From: Pseudoxanthobacter soli DSM 19599
GTDB taxonomy: Bacteria; Pseudomonadota; Alphaproteobacteria; Rhizobiales; Segnochrobactraceae
Assembly: GCA_945898215.1 (NCBI GenBank)
Contig: CAMDHY010000005.1
Location: forward strand, 1-64,000
Length of the DNA: 64,000 nt
Reading direction: 5' to 3'
Shown in pieces: positions 16,139-24,612 of the stretch. Made by a program: the position numbers and the translations under genes. The first letter of the stretch is position 1; each line of letters starts with the position of its first letter. The notes under the pieces are model-generated. The model was given only the letters and a program-made list of their open reading frames with translations, was not told the origin of the DNA and ran no database searches.

Positions 16139-18583
16139 GTGGACGGCACAGTGATCACGCCCCCGGGCGCCCCCGGGCTCTCGCCCCGCTGGACCTCGAG
16201 CGCCAAGAGCGGCGTCGGCACGGCGATGACGGCGGCAAGCCGGATCTGGTTCACCATCAGCCACGGCATCCTCAACGAGATCTACTACCCGCGCCTCGAC
16301 ATGGCGTGCACCCGCGACCTCGGCTTCCTCGTCACCGGCCCCGACGGCTACTTCTCCGAAGAGAAGCGCGACGCGGACCACGAGGTGGCGTTGTTGGAGG
16401 AGGGCACCCCCGCCTTCCGGCTGACCAACACCGCCCGTGACGGCCGCTACCGCATCACCAAGGTGATCCTCACCGACCCGCACCGCGAGACGCTGCTGCA
16501 GGAGGTGGTGTTCGAGGCACTGGTCGGCACGCTTTCGGACTACCGGCTCTACCTCCTGGCCTCGCCCCACCTCGTCAACGCCGGCGCCCACAACACCGGC
16601 TGGGTCGGGGACTACAAGGGCACGCCTATGCTGTTCGCCTCGGGGCGGCGCGGCGCCTCGCTCGCGATCGCCTCGTCGGTGCCGTGGCCGTCGCGCTCGG
16701 CCGGCTTCGTCGGCATCTCCGACGGGTGGCAGTGCCTGACGCAGCACGGCGTGCTCGAGAAGCGCTACCAGCGGGCGGAGCACGGCAACGTCGCGATCAC
16801 CGGCGAGATCGACCTCATGGCCGCCAGCGGCCATGCGACGATCGCGCTCGGCTTCGGCGTCCGCGCCGAAGAGGCGGGCTATCGCGCCCTCTCCAGCCTG
16901 CAGGACGGCTTCGAGGTGGCGCGGCGCGACTATGTCGCCGGCTGGCGCGAGTGGCAGCGCAACCTGATGCCGCTCGATCGACCGTCCGACCGCAAGAACA
17001 TGGACCAGTACCGCGTGAGCGCCGCCGTGCTCGCCGTGCACCGCTCGCCCGCCTTCCCGGGCGCGACCATCGCCAGCCTGTCGATCCCCTGGGGCTTCAA
17101 CAAGGGCGACGAGGACCTCGGCGGCTACCATCTCGTCTGGCCGCGCGACCTCGTCGAGACGGCGGGCGGCTTTCTCGCCGCCGGCGCCATCGACGACACC
17201 AAAGCGATCCTCGGCTACCTGATGGCGATCCAGGAGGCCGACGGCCACTGGTCGCAGAACGTCTGGCTCGACGGCATGCCCTACTGGGAGGGCGTGCAAA
17301 TGGACGAGTGCGCCTTCCCGATCCTGCTCGCCGACATGCTGTGCCGCGGCGGCCACCTGTCGAAGGACGACCTCGCCCGCTTCGTGCCGATGGTCGAGCG
17401 CGCCGCCGCCTACATCGTCCAGAACGGCCCGGTGACGGGCCAGGACCGCTGGGAGGAGGACGCCGGCTACTCCCCCTTCACCCTCGCGGTGGAGATCGCC
17501 GGCCTGCTCGCCGCCGCCGACATCCTCGAGATCGCCGGCCGCGCCGACGCCGCGAACTGCCTTCGCGAGACCGCCGACACCTGGAACGACGAGATCGAGT
17601 TCTGGACCTTCGCGACCGGGACGGCGCTCGCCGAACAGCTCGGCATCTCCGGCTACTACGTGCGCATCGCCCCGCCGGAGACGTCGGACGCCGCCTCGCC
17701 GGTCGACGGCTTCGTGCCGGTGAAGAACCGGCCGCCGAGCGACATGCAGCAGCGCGCCTCGTGCCTGATCAGCCCGGACGCGCTCGCCCTCGTCCGCTTC
17801 GGGCTACGCGCCGCCGACGATCCGCGCATGGTCGATACCGTCAAGGCGATCGACTCGATGCTGAAGATCGACCTGCCGCAGGGCCCGCTCTGGTACCGCT
17901 ACAACGGCGACGGCTACGGCGAGCAGGCGGACGGCCATCCGTTCGACGGGACCGGCATCGGCCGGCCGTGGCCGCTGCTCGCCGGCGAGCGGGCCCACTA
18001 CGAACTCGCCGCCGGGCGCACGGCCGCCGCCGCGGCCCTCCTCGAGACCCTGGAGAAGTCGGCCGGGGCGGGCGGAATGCTGCCTGAGCAGGTCTGGGAC
18101 GGCGACGACATCCCGGAGCGCGAGCTCTTCCGCGGCAAGCCGTCCGGCAGCGCGATGCCGCTCGTCTGGGCCCATTCCGAGCACATCAAGCTCCTGCGCT
18201 CGCTGCGCGAGGGCCAGGTTTTCGATATGCCGCCGCAGCCGGTCGAGCGCTACCAGGTGCGCAAGGTCACTTCGCCGGTCCGCGTCTGGCGCTTCAACCA
18301 GAAGCGGCGCTCGCTGCCGATGGGCAAGCGCCTGCGCATCGAGGTGCCGAAGGCGGCCTCCGTCCGCTGGACGATCGACGAGTGGACGACCGAGAACGAC
18401 CTGTCGACGGTGACGAACAGTTTCGGCGTCCACCTCGTCGACCTGCCGATCGGCGAGCTGCCACGCGGCACGCACGTCCGCTTCACGTTCTGCTGGGCGT
18501 CGACGGGCGAGTGGGAGAACGAGGACTTCGTCGTCACCATCGACGGGGCCCAGGGCATCGCCACCATGACGGCCGCCGACTGA
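16139..18583 (+). CDS. glycoside hydrolase family 15 alpha-glucosidase (glucoamylase-like)
   Basis: Hydrolase releasing glucose from the non-reducing ends of alpha-glucans. The 814-residue product has an N-terminal glucodextranase-like beta domain (to about residue 280), a GH15 alpha/alpha barrel with VWPRDLVETAGG, QMDECAFPILLADML (general acid Glu) and LPEQVWDGDDIPE plus PLVWAHSEHIKLLRS (general base region), and a C-terminal beta domain. No signal peptide is seen, so it should act on internal glycogen or maltodextrin. The GTG at 16139 is chosen because GGGAGAG lies 7 bases upstream. The ROK kinase follows 38 bases on. Some actinobacterial GH15 proteins are trehalases, so the exact substrate is open. 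Confidence 0.93.
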   Translation: MDGTVITPPGAPGLSPRWTSSAKSGVGTAMTAASRIWFTISHGILNEIYYPRLDMACTRDLGFLVTGPDGYFSEEKRDADHEVALLEEGTPAFRLTNTARDGRYRITKVILTDPHRETLLQEVVFEALVGTLSDYRLYLLASPHLVNAGAHNTGWVGDYKGTPMLFASGRRGASLAIASSVPWPSRSAGFVGISDGWQCLTQHGVLEKRYQRAEHGNVAITGEIDLMAASGHATIALGFGVRAEEAGYRALSSLQDGFEVARRDYVAGWREWQRNLMPLDRPSDRKNMDQYRVSAAVLAVHRSPAFPGATIASLSIPWGFNKGDEDLGGYHLVWPRDLVETAGGFLAAGAIDDTKAILGYLMAIQEADGHWSQNVWLDGMPYWEGVQMDECAFPILLADMLCRGGHLSKDDLARFVPMVERAAAYIVQNGPVTGQDRWEEDAGYSPFTLAVEIAGLLAAADILEIAGRADAANCLRETADTWNDEIEFWTFATGTALAEQLGISGYYVRIAPPETSDAASPVDGFVPVKNRPPSDMQQRASCLISPDALALVRFGLRAADDPRMVDTVKAIDSMLKIDLPQGPLWYRYNGDGYGEQADGHPFDGTGIGRPWPLLAGERAHYELAAGRTAAAAALLETLEKSAGAGGMLPEQVWDGDDIPERELFRGKPSGSAMPLVWAHSEHIKLLRSLREGQVFDMPPQPVERYQVRKVTSPVRVWRFNQKRRSLPMGKRLRIEVPKAASVRWTIDEWTTENDLSTVTNSFGVHLVDLPIGELPRGTHVRFTFCWASTGEWENEDFVVTIDGAQGIATMTAAD

Positions 18584-18621
18584 AGGCCGAGCCGGACACC
18601 GCAACCAACAGGGAGGCGCCC

Positions 18622-19332
18622 GTGAGCGCTGGAATTCTCGCGATCGACGTCGGCGGCTCGGGCCTCAAGGCGGCCGTCATCGATGACACCGGCAAGCTCC
18701 TCTCCGACCGCATCCGGGTACCGACGCCGCATCCCTGTCCGCCGGCGCTGTGCGTCGAGACCCTCGCCGGACTTGTGGCGCCGCTGACGGGCTACGACCG
18801 CATCTCCATCGGCTTTCCCGGTGTCGTGCGCGAGGGCAAGGTGCTGACGGCTCCCAATCTCGGCACCGAGGCCTGGGCCGGGTTCGCGCTGGCCGAGGCG
18901 GTGTCGGCGACGCTCGACGGCCATCCGGTGCGGATGATCAACGACGCCGAGATGCAGGGCTTCGGCATCGTCAAGGGGGAGGGGCTCGAGCTCGTGGTGA
19001 CGCTCGGCACCGGCTGCGGCACGGCGCTCTTCCGGAATGGCGAACTGATGCCGCACATGGAACTCGCCCACCACCCGATCCACGAGGACAAGACCTACGA
19101 CGAGTGGCTCGGCCGGGCGGCCCTGGACGAGGCCGGGAAGAAGCACTGGAGCAAGCGCGTCCACAAGATGATCGACATCCTGTTCGTGCTGCTCCACTAC
19201 GACCACCTCTACCTCGGTGGCGGAAACGCCAAGCACGTCGAGGGCGACCTGCCGCCAACCGTCTCGGTCGCGTCGAACGAGGCGGGGCTCGAGGGCGGCG
19301 CCGCCCTCTGGCGCGCGTCCAAGCCGGCCTAG
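18622..19332 (+). CDS. ROK-family sugar kinase, polyphosphate-glucokinase-like
   Basis: Short ROK kinase (236 residues) expected to phosphorylate glucose at position 6. The phosphate-binding loop AIDVGGSGLKAAVID opens the protein, with INDAEMQGFG and LGTGCGTALFRNG in the middle and ELAHH in the glucose-binding region. It lacks the zinc-binding cysteine cluster of ordinary ROK glucokinases, a trait shared with polyphosphate glucokinases; polyphosphate use is therefore possible but unproven. The GTG at 18622 has GGGAGG 5 bases before it. It lies 38 bases after the GH15 gene, which fits a glucan to glucose to glucose 6-phosphate route. The stop codon overlaps that of the convergent ogt-like gene. 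Confidence 0.88.
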   Translation: MSAGILAIDVGGSGLKAAVIDDTGKLLSDRIRVPTPHPCPPALCVETLAGLVAPLTGYDRISIGFPGVVREGKVLTAPNLGTEAWAGFALAEAVSATLDGHPVRMINDAEMQGFGIVKGEGLELVVTLGTGCGTALFRNGELMPHMELAHHPIHEDKTYDEWLGRAALDEAGKKHWSKRVHKMIDILFVLLHYDHLYLGGGNAKHVEGDLPPTVSVASNEAGLEGGAALWRASKPA

Positions 19333-19889
19333 GCTCCGTCGATCGCCGACATGGCGGCGAACAGCGGCAGCGGCGCGTGGGCCGATTCGATCGCCAGCAG
19401 CCGCCGCTTCGTCGCGACGCCTCCCGGGGCCGAGAAGCCGCCGATCGCCCCGCCGGCGGCGAGGACGCGGTGGCAGGGCACGACGATCGGGAAGGGGTTG
19501 GCGCCGAGGGCCCGCCCGACGGCCCGCGCCGCGTCCGGTTCGCCGATCGCGCGCGCGACCTCGCCGTAGGTCCGCGTCTCGCCGGCCGGGATAGCCAGCG
19601 CCGCGGCGTAGACGCGCCGGTCGAAGTCAGGCACGCCCTCGAGGTCGAGTTCGAGGAAGCCGAAGCTCTCGGCCGCACCGGCGAGGAGCCGGCGGATCGC
19701 CGCGACCCCGGCGGCCACCGGTGCCGGCGGCTCTCCCGCCGCGGAGGCGCCGGCCCGCCGGCTGAGCGCCGCGAGAACGCTCGCGTCGGCCCCCTCCGGC
19801 AGGCAGGTCGCCACGACGTGCGTGCCCCGCCAGGCGATGCCGCACCGCCCGAGGGCGGTGTCGAAGACGAGATGGGACGCCGCGATCAT
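19329..19889 (-). CDS. methylated-DNA--protein-cysteine S-methyltransferase (Ogt type)
   Basis: DNA repair protein that moves alkyl groups from O6-alkylguanine to its own cysteine in a single-use reaction. The 186-residue product has the active-site PCHRV with Cys139 inside NPFPIVVPCHRV, the recognition helix TYGEVARAIG (108-117) with the arginine finger context ARAVGRALG, and GGAIGGFS after it. It has only the alkyltransferase part, with no Ada-type N-terminal zinc domain or AraC domain. ATG 19889 has a weak ribosome binding site. It ends by overlapping the ROK stop codon by 4 bases, tail to tail. Confidence 0.95.
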   Translation of the reverse strand: MIAASHLVFDTALGRCGIAWRGTHVVATCLPEGADASVLAALSRRAGASAAGEPPAPVAAGVAAIRRLLAGAAESFGFLELDLEGVPDFDRRVYAAALAIPAGETRTYGEVARAIGEPDAARAVGRALGANPFPIVVPCHRVLAAGGAIGGFSAPGGVATKRRLLAIESAHAPLPLFAAMSAIDGA

Positions 19890-20045
19890 CCACGAAATCT
19901 AACACAGTCGGCGCGGCGGCCGTCATGCCTCGCGGCGACCGCACCGGAGCCCACGTCGGGCTGCGGCGCTCGACGGCGGTTTCCGCGCATCCCAGCGGCT
20001 GCGGTCCGGGAGGCGTGCCGCCGTGATCCGGAACGATCCGGAACG

Positions 20046-20070
20046 GGAACGGCGGCGGACCATTGGCGTT
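20046..20070 (+). promoter_or_regulatory. EcfG-type general stress promoter candidate, with two more GGAAC copies upstream
   Basis: GGAAC (20046-20050) and CGTT (20067-20070) are 16 bases apart. This equals the consensus GGAAC-N16/17-CGTT known for EcfG/SigT sigma factors of the alphaproteobacterial general stress response. Two tandem copies of GATCCGGAAC lie just upstream (20025-20044), giving three GGAAC boxes in 21 bases. It lies 27 bases before the ATG of the small membrane peptide. Found by eye. Confidence 0.55.
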
Positions 20071-20097
20071 GTTCCCCGAGACGGCCGGAGAGCGCCC

Positions 20098-20178
20098 ATG
20101 GACATTCCCTATCCCCTTGCTATCGCCCTCGTCGCGGCCACCTACGGCTTCATCGCCGTCGGCGCATGGGTGATGTGA
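20098..20178 (+). CDS. putative 26-residue single-span membrane peptide
   Basis: A 27-codon ORF (ATG 20098 to TGA 20178). The product starts MDIPYPLAIALVAATYG and ends GFIAVGAWVM; nearly all of it after residue 5 is hydrophobic, enough for one membrane span, with an acidic N-terminal residue and no basic residue at all. GGAGAG lies 5 bases before the ATG and an EcfG-like promoter just before that, so transcription, translation start and hydrophobic product all agree. No family is recognised. Small membrane peptides often tune a larger membrane complex or the stress response. It could still be a chance ORF; conservation in related genomes would decide. Confidence 0.5.
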   Translation: MDIPYPLAIALVAATYGFIAVGAWVM

Positions 20179-20221
20179 GCGAAGGTTGCGCAGATTGCGG
20201 CCGCGACGGAGCAGCGGCCGC

Positions 20222-22021
20222 TCAGGTGACCGGCTCCGCTTGGCGGGCGCCGGGCAGGACGCGGAAGCGGCGCGTCTCCGTCGTGTAGGTCGCCTCGAAC
20301 ACCGTCGACAGGAAGACGTGATCGACGATCGCCTCTTCCTCGGTCACCTCGAGGAGCAGGAAACCACGGCGCGCGCACTCCGCGTCGATGAGGGTGTCGG
20401 CCGGCGACTTGCGGGCGCTCGAATCGACGAAGAGCGCGGCGACGAGTTCCGGCGGCACGCCGAGCAGATACTGTTCGTAGCCCGGCGAACTCACCGACGT
20501 GCAGCCGAACTCGGGGCCGACCGGCACCGGCTCCGAGTCCGTCGGCAGGACGAGGTTCGCCGTCCAGGCATTGTGGGAATCGCCGGTCAGCACGATCGGG
20601 TTCGGCGCGGCGGCGAGCGCCGAGAGCATTCTCAGCCGCGCGGTGGGGTAGCCCGTCCAGGCGTCGGCGGCGAGCGGGAAGGGCAGGCCGACTTCGCCGA
20701 GGGCGGCCAGCTGGACACCGAAGCCGGGGCCGAAGAGCTGATCGAGCAGACCGATGAACTGCGCCCGCTGCCCCTCGTCGAGCAGCGCCGTGCCGTTGAT
20801 GTCGGGGGCGTTCTGATAGAACATCAGCACTTGGTTGCCGATCAGCTGCCACGTCTGTTTTGTCGCGGCGAGCTTTCCTGCGAGCCACTCCTCCTGTTCG
20901 CTGCCAAGCAGCGTCCGCGGCCGCTCGCGATCGTGGACGTCGGCGGGGAACGGTCCCTGCGATGCGGCAGCGGCATACACGGCGAGGAGGTCGGCCGTGC
21001 CGAGTTGCTCGTTGCGGCCGGCATGCCGCGTGTCGATCATCACGAGCCGCGCAAGGTCGCCGAAGTCGAAGACGCGGTAGACCTCGTCGGGCCGGTTGCT
21101 GACCGGGTCGATGCGGTCACCGTCCTTGGGCTCGCGGATCGGCAGCCACTCGTAGAAGGCGCGGACGCCGGCCTTCTTGCGGGCGATCCAGCGCCCCTCT
21201 TCGTCGGGCTGATGGTTCTCGGCGCCCGACGTCCAGGCGTCGTTGGCGATCTCGTGGTCGTCCCAGATGTTGATGAACGGGTTGTCGCGGTGCAGCGCCT
21301 GCAGGTGCGCGTCGGTGCGGTAGAGGGCGTGGCGGGCGCGGTACTGGTCGAGCAGGACGATTTCCTCCGCCGGCAGCAGGGCGGCATCCCGGGGCTTCGG
21401 GACGAGCTCGAGGGCGGCGGCCGGGGTGGTGTAGCCATCCGGACCGGGACCGTATTCGTAGATGTAGTCGCCGAGGTGCAGCACGGCGTCGAGATCGTCG
21501 TGCTTGGCCGCCTCGCCATAGGCGTTGAAGTAGCCGAGTTCGTAGTTCGAGCAGGAGAACACCGCGAACTTCAGCCGCCGCACGCCGTCCCGCGGCAGCG
21601 TGCGGGTGCGCCCGACGGGGGACAGCTTGCCGCCGACCTCGAAGCGATAGAAGTAGGTCCTGCCCGGCTTGAGGCCGTCGACGTCGACCTTGACGGTATA
21701 GTCCTGACGCAGGCTCGCGAGGCTGCGGCCGTTGCGGACGACCCGGCGCATCTTGCGGTCTTCGGCGACCACCCACTTGACGGGGATGTTGGCGGCGGCA
21801 CCGTCCCGGGTGACGCGGGTCCAGATGACGACACGGTCGCGCAGGGGATCGCCGCTCGCTACGCCGTGTAGGAAGACCTCGTCCGCCGCGGTCGCAGGAT
21901 CGGTGACCGCGAAGGTGATCGCCGTGGCGGAGATGCCGGCGACGAGCGTCATCTGCAGGGCCTCACGGCGCGTCAGCGCCGTCCTGGCGGCCGGGTCGCG
22001 GTCTTCGGTTTCATCGCCCAT
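20222..22021 (-). CDS. PhoD-like alkaline phosphatase/phosphodiesterase, Tat-exported
   Basis: Periplasmic metallo-phosphoesterase of the PhoD family, releasing phosphate from phosphate esters. From the chosen ATG 22021 the product has 599 residues and opens with a twin-arginine signal (LTRREALQMTLVAGIS, RR at about residues 18-19), as expected for PhoD enzymes that fold with their Ca/Fe metals before export. It then shows the PhoD N-terminal beta domain (HGVASGDP) and metal-binding HLGDYIYEYG and WDDHEIANDAW, and DSHNAW later. An upstream start at 22072 would bury the Tat signal. It lies 87 bases downstream of the alpha/beta hydrolase on the same strand. No Pho box was recognised. Confidence 0.93.
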   Translation of the reverse strand: MGDETEDRDPAARTALTRREALQMTLVAGISATAITFAVTDPATAADEVFLHGVASGDPLRDRVVIWTRVTRDGAAANIPVKWVVAEDRKMRRVVRNGRSLASLRQDYTVKVDVDGLKPGRTYFYRFEVGGKLSPVGRTRTLPRDGVRRLKFAVFSCSNYELGYFNAYGEAAKHDDLDAVLHLGDYIYEYGPGPDGYTTPAAALELVPKPRDAALLPAEEIVLLDQYRARHALYRTDAHLQALHRDNPFINIWDDHEIANDAWTSGAENHQPDEEGRWIARKKAGVRAFYEWLPIREPKDGDRIDPVSNRPDEVYRVFDFGDLARLVMIDTRHAGRNEQLGTADLLAVYAAAASQGPFPADVHDRERPRTLLGSEQEEWLAGKLAATKQTWQLIGNQVLMFYQNAPDINGTALLDEGQRAQFIGLLDQLFGPGFGVQLAALGEVGLPFPLAADAWTGYPTARLRMLSALAAAPNPIVLTGDSHNAWTANLVLPTDSEPVPVGPEFGCTSVSSPGYEQYLLGVPPELVAALFVDSSARKSPADTLIDAECARRGFLLLEVTEEEAIVDHVFLSTVFEATYTTETRRFRVLPGARQAEPVT

Positions 22022-22108
22022 CGCGCGTCTCGCCTTTGTCTGGAATTCGACCAGTAAAAGGCGGAAGGGCAACGGTGCTGTGACGGTCGCGGCTAGCCGG
22101 CGGCTAGA

Positions 22109-23068
22109 CTAGCGTTCCAGGTACCACCGCACGAGGCTGTTGAAGTCGCGCCACTGGTCCATCCAGAGGTAGTGATTGGCCCGGTCGAAGACGTGGAACT
22201 GGGCGCCCGGGATGCGCTTGTAGAGCGCGAGGCCGTTGTCGACGCCCTTCACCGAGTTGTTGCCCCAGATGACCAGCGGCTGCTGCCGCAGCGTCGAGAC
22301 GACCTCGCCGATGTGCACGCCGTCGACGAGGTATTGCTCGGCGTTGCGGGTCCCGCCGTCGGCGAAGAACGCCTTCCAGGGCTCCTCCCAGACCGGCATC
22401 CACTTCGTCCCGAGCGCGACGCAGCGGTCGAGGAAGGCGTCCGGCAGGATCGAGGCGTCGAACATCATGTTCGACACCCACTTGCGCATGCCCTCCCGCG
22501 AGGTTTCCAGCGTGCTGCGGACCATCGTTCCCGGCACAAAGGCTTCAACGTAGCGCGCGCCGACGGCGGACGAGCCGATGCCGCCGGCGGGAAGCGCCAG
22601 GCTGGCGCTGTCGACCAGGATCAGCTCGCGCAGGAGGTCGGGCCGCCGCAGCGCCACGTAGGCGGCGATCCAGGCGCCCTGGGACTGGCCGAGGAGGTGG
22701 ACCGGCCCGACGCCGAGCGCTTCGATGAAGGCCAGCACGTGTTCGGCGCGCACGCGGACATGGCCGAGGTCGGCGAGATCGCGCGGCGGATCGGTGTCGC
22801 CGCCGCCGAGTTCGTCGACCGCGAACACGTGGAAGCGCTCGCCGAGCGGAACAAGCGTCGGGAACCAGCGCTCGCTGCCGAGGCCGACCTGGAAGTTCGC
22901 GCCGTGCACCAGCACCAGCGGCGGCGCTCCCGGGTCGCCGGTCTCGCGGTAGTGGGTGCGGTAGCCGTCGACGGTGATGAAGCGGCTCCGGACCGCATCC
23001 GGTTCGTCGTAGATCGTGCGCCAGCCCTGTGCATCCGCGCGTGTGCGCTCGGCGGTCGCCGCTGCCAT
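22109..23068 (-). CDS. alpha/beta-fold hydrolase
   Basis: Serine hydrolase of the alpha/beta-hydrolase fold, 319 residues, no signal peptide. The oxyanion HGANFQ (55-60), the nucleophile elbow GQSQG with Ser129, and the late catalytic His in FDRANHYLWM are present; the acid is probably in the preceding strand. The layout resembles C-C bond hydrolases of meta-cleavage pathways (HpaI/BphD-like) but no aromatic-degradation gene lies near. The substrate is unknown. ATG 23068. It may share a transcript with the PhoD gene 87 bases downstream. Confidence 0.88.
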   Translation of the reverse strand: MAAATAERTRADAQGWRTIYDEPDAVRSRFITVDGYRTHYRETGDPGAPPLVLVHGANFQVGLGSERWFPTLVPLGERFHVFAVDELGGGDTDPPRDLADLGHVRVRAEHVLAFIEALGVGPVHLLGQSQGAWIAAYVALRRPDLLRELILVDSASLALPAGGIGSSAVGARYVEAFVPGTMVRSTLETSREGMRKWVSNMMFDASILPDAFLDRCVALGTKWMPVWEEPWKAFFADGGTRNAEQYLVDGVHIGEVVSTLRQQPLVIWGNNSVKGVDNGLALYKRIPGAQFHVFDRANHYLWMDQWRDFNSLVRWYLER

Positions 23069-23167
23069 CGCGATTCCTCTCCGCGTCTTCTCCGGTCGGG
23101 GCGCACGCTAGCCGCGGTGACGCCGGCCAACAAGCCGCGAGGCTCGGTTCATGCTCGTCGGAAAGGC

Positions 23168-23241
23168 TGGCTGGGGGACTAGGATTCGAACCTAGATTAA
23201 CGGAGTCAGAGTCCGCTGTTCTACCGTTGAACTATCCCCCA
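23168..23241 (-). tRNA. tRNA-Gln, anticodon CTG
   Basis: Read on the minus strand, a full cloverleaf is seen. Acceptor TGGGGGA pairs with TCCCCCA, the discriminator is G, and the terminal CCA is encoded (23168-23170). The D arm is AGTTCAACGGTAGAACA, the anticodon stem GCGGA/TCCGT encloses loop CTCTGAC with anticodon CTG, and the T arm contains GGTTCGAATCC. It reads CAG codons. Confidence 0.97.
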
Positions 23242-23304
23242 TCCGTCACGCGACAGATGGTGCGGCGCCACCGCTGCGGGGCGCCGCGGCTGCACGGCGC
23301 GCGG

Positions 23305-23334
23305 CTTATAGCGCGGCCGCGCGGCACAGTGCAA
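23305..23334 (-). promoter_or_regulatory. candidate promoter of tRNA-Gln
   Basis: On the minus strand TTGCAC (23329-23334) and TATAAG (23305-23310) are separated by 18 bases. The -10 box is one of very few AT-rich hexamers in this extremely GC-rich stretch. The tRNA 5' end lies about 63 bases downstream. Confidence 0.45.
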
Positions 23335-23532
23335 CCACCCGTCCGCGGATGGACGCGGATTTGGCGGAGCTCGCCCGTTCGCCGCGCACGGCCCGAGCGC
23401 CGCGTGGCGGGCCGTGCGCGGGCGCGCCATCCCGCGGTGCGGCGATGACCGGTTTGTAGTGGGCCGCCGGCTTGATAGACTGTGCCGGACTGCCGGGGCT
23501 CCGGCACTGCGATTTTGGATCGGCGGTACCAC

Positions 23533-24612
23533 GTGTCTGCATACAGCGAGGACGGAACGACGGCGGTCGCGCGCGAGCCGGTCGATCGCGCGCCGGGCCG
23601 ACGACCGCCGCCCCGTGTCTACGCCGCCCTTGATCTCGGCACCAATAACTGCCGGCTCCTGATCGCCGAGCCGCGCCGTCACGGCTTCCGCGTCGTCGAC
23701 GCCTTCTCGCGGATCGTCCGCCTCGGCGAGGGCCTCGCCCGCACCGGGCGACTCAGCGAGCCGGCGATGGACCGCGCCGTCGAGGCCCTGAAGATCTGCC
23801 GCCGCAAGCTCGTCGACCGCTCGGTGTCGCGGGCCCGCCTGATCGCCACCGAGGCCTGCCGGGCGGCGATCAACGGCTCGGAGTTCCTCGCCCGCGTCAA
23901 GGATGAGGCCGAGCTCGACCTCGAGATCGTCTCCCGCGAGACCGAGGCGCGGCTTGCGGTCATCGGCTGCGCCGGCCTCGTCGACATCGAGAGCGACGGC
24001 GCCATCCTGTTCGACATCGGCGGTGGCTCGTCGGAAGTGGTCTGGATCGACCTCGCCGGCAAGGGCGCCCACCGCGGCGTCGACCGCGCCATCGGCGCCT
24101 GGGCGTCGCTGCCGGTCGGCGTCGTCACCCTCGCCGAGCGATTTGGCGGTCACGAGGTCGACGCCGCGGTGTTCGAGGCGATGGTCGCGGACGTGACACT
24201 GCGCCTCGAGGCGTTCCGCGGCGCGGCGGAGGTCGACAGGGCGGCGGCGGGCGGGCGCATCCACCTGCTCGGCACCTCCGGCACGGTGACGACCCTCGCC
24301 GGCGTCCATCTCGGGCTCGACCGCTACGACCGCCGCCGCGTCGACGGGCTCTGGCTCGGCGCCGACGAGGTCGATCAGATGGTGGCGCGCATCTGCGCCA
24401 TGACCCACGCCGACCGCATCGCGAGCCCGTGCATCGGCTTCGACCGGGCGGACCTCGTCATCGCCGGCTGCGCCATCCTCGAGGCGATCCGGCGCCGCTG
24501 GCCTTGCACGCGGCTGCGCGTCGCCGACCGTGGCCTGCGCGAGGGCATCCTCGCCGAACTCATCGACGCCGACCGCCGCGACGGCTACGGCGACCAGGAC
24601 GGCTGGCGGTGA
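23533..24612 (+). CDS. ppx: Ppx/GppA-family exopolyphosphatase/guanosine pentaphosphatase
   Basis: Actin-fold phosphatase that shortens inorganic polyphosphate or hydrolyses pppGpp. The ASKHA domains show [32 protein letters not shown], the catalytic-loop [12 protein letters not shown] and the second nucleotide loop [10 protein letters not shown]. The product is ~359 residues from the GTG at 23533; a GTG at 23482 is an alternative that adds 17 unremarkable residues. It is a short Ppx without the C-terminal HD domain of the E. coli enzyme. The stop overlaps the rlmE start (GTGA). The pairing ppx-rlmE is common in Alphaproteobacteria. Confidence 0.92.
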   Translation: MSAYSEDGTTAVAREPVDRAPGRRPPPRVYAALDLGTNNCRLLIAEPRRHGFRVVDAFSRIVRLGEGLARTGRLSEPAMDRAVEALKICRRKLVDRSVSRARLIATEACRAAINGSEFLARVKDEAELDLEIVSRETEARLAVIGCAGLVDIESDGAILFDIGGGSSEVVWIDLAGKGAHRGVDRAIGAWASLPVGVVTLAERFGGHEVDAAVFEAMVADVTLRLEAFRGAAEVDRAAAGGRIHLLGTSGTVTTLAGVHLGLDRYDRRRVDGLWLGADEVDQMVARICAMTHADRIASPCIGFDRADLVIAGCAILEAIRRRWPCTRLRVADRGLREGILAELIDADRRDGYGDQDGWR

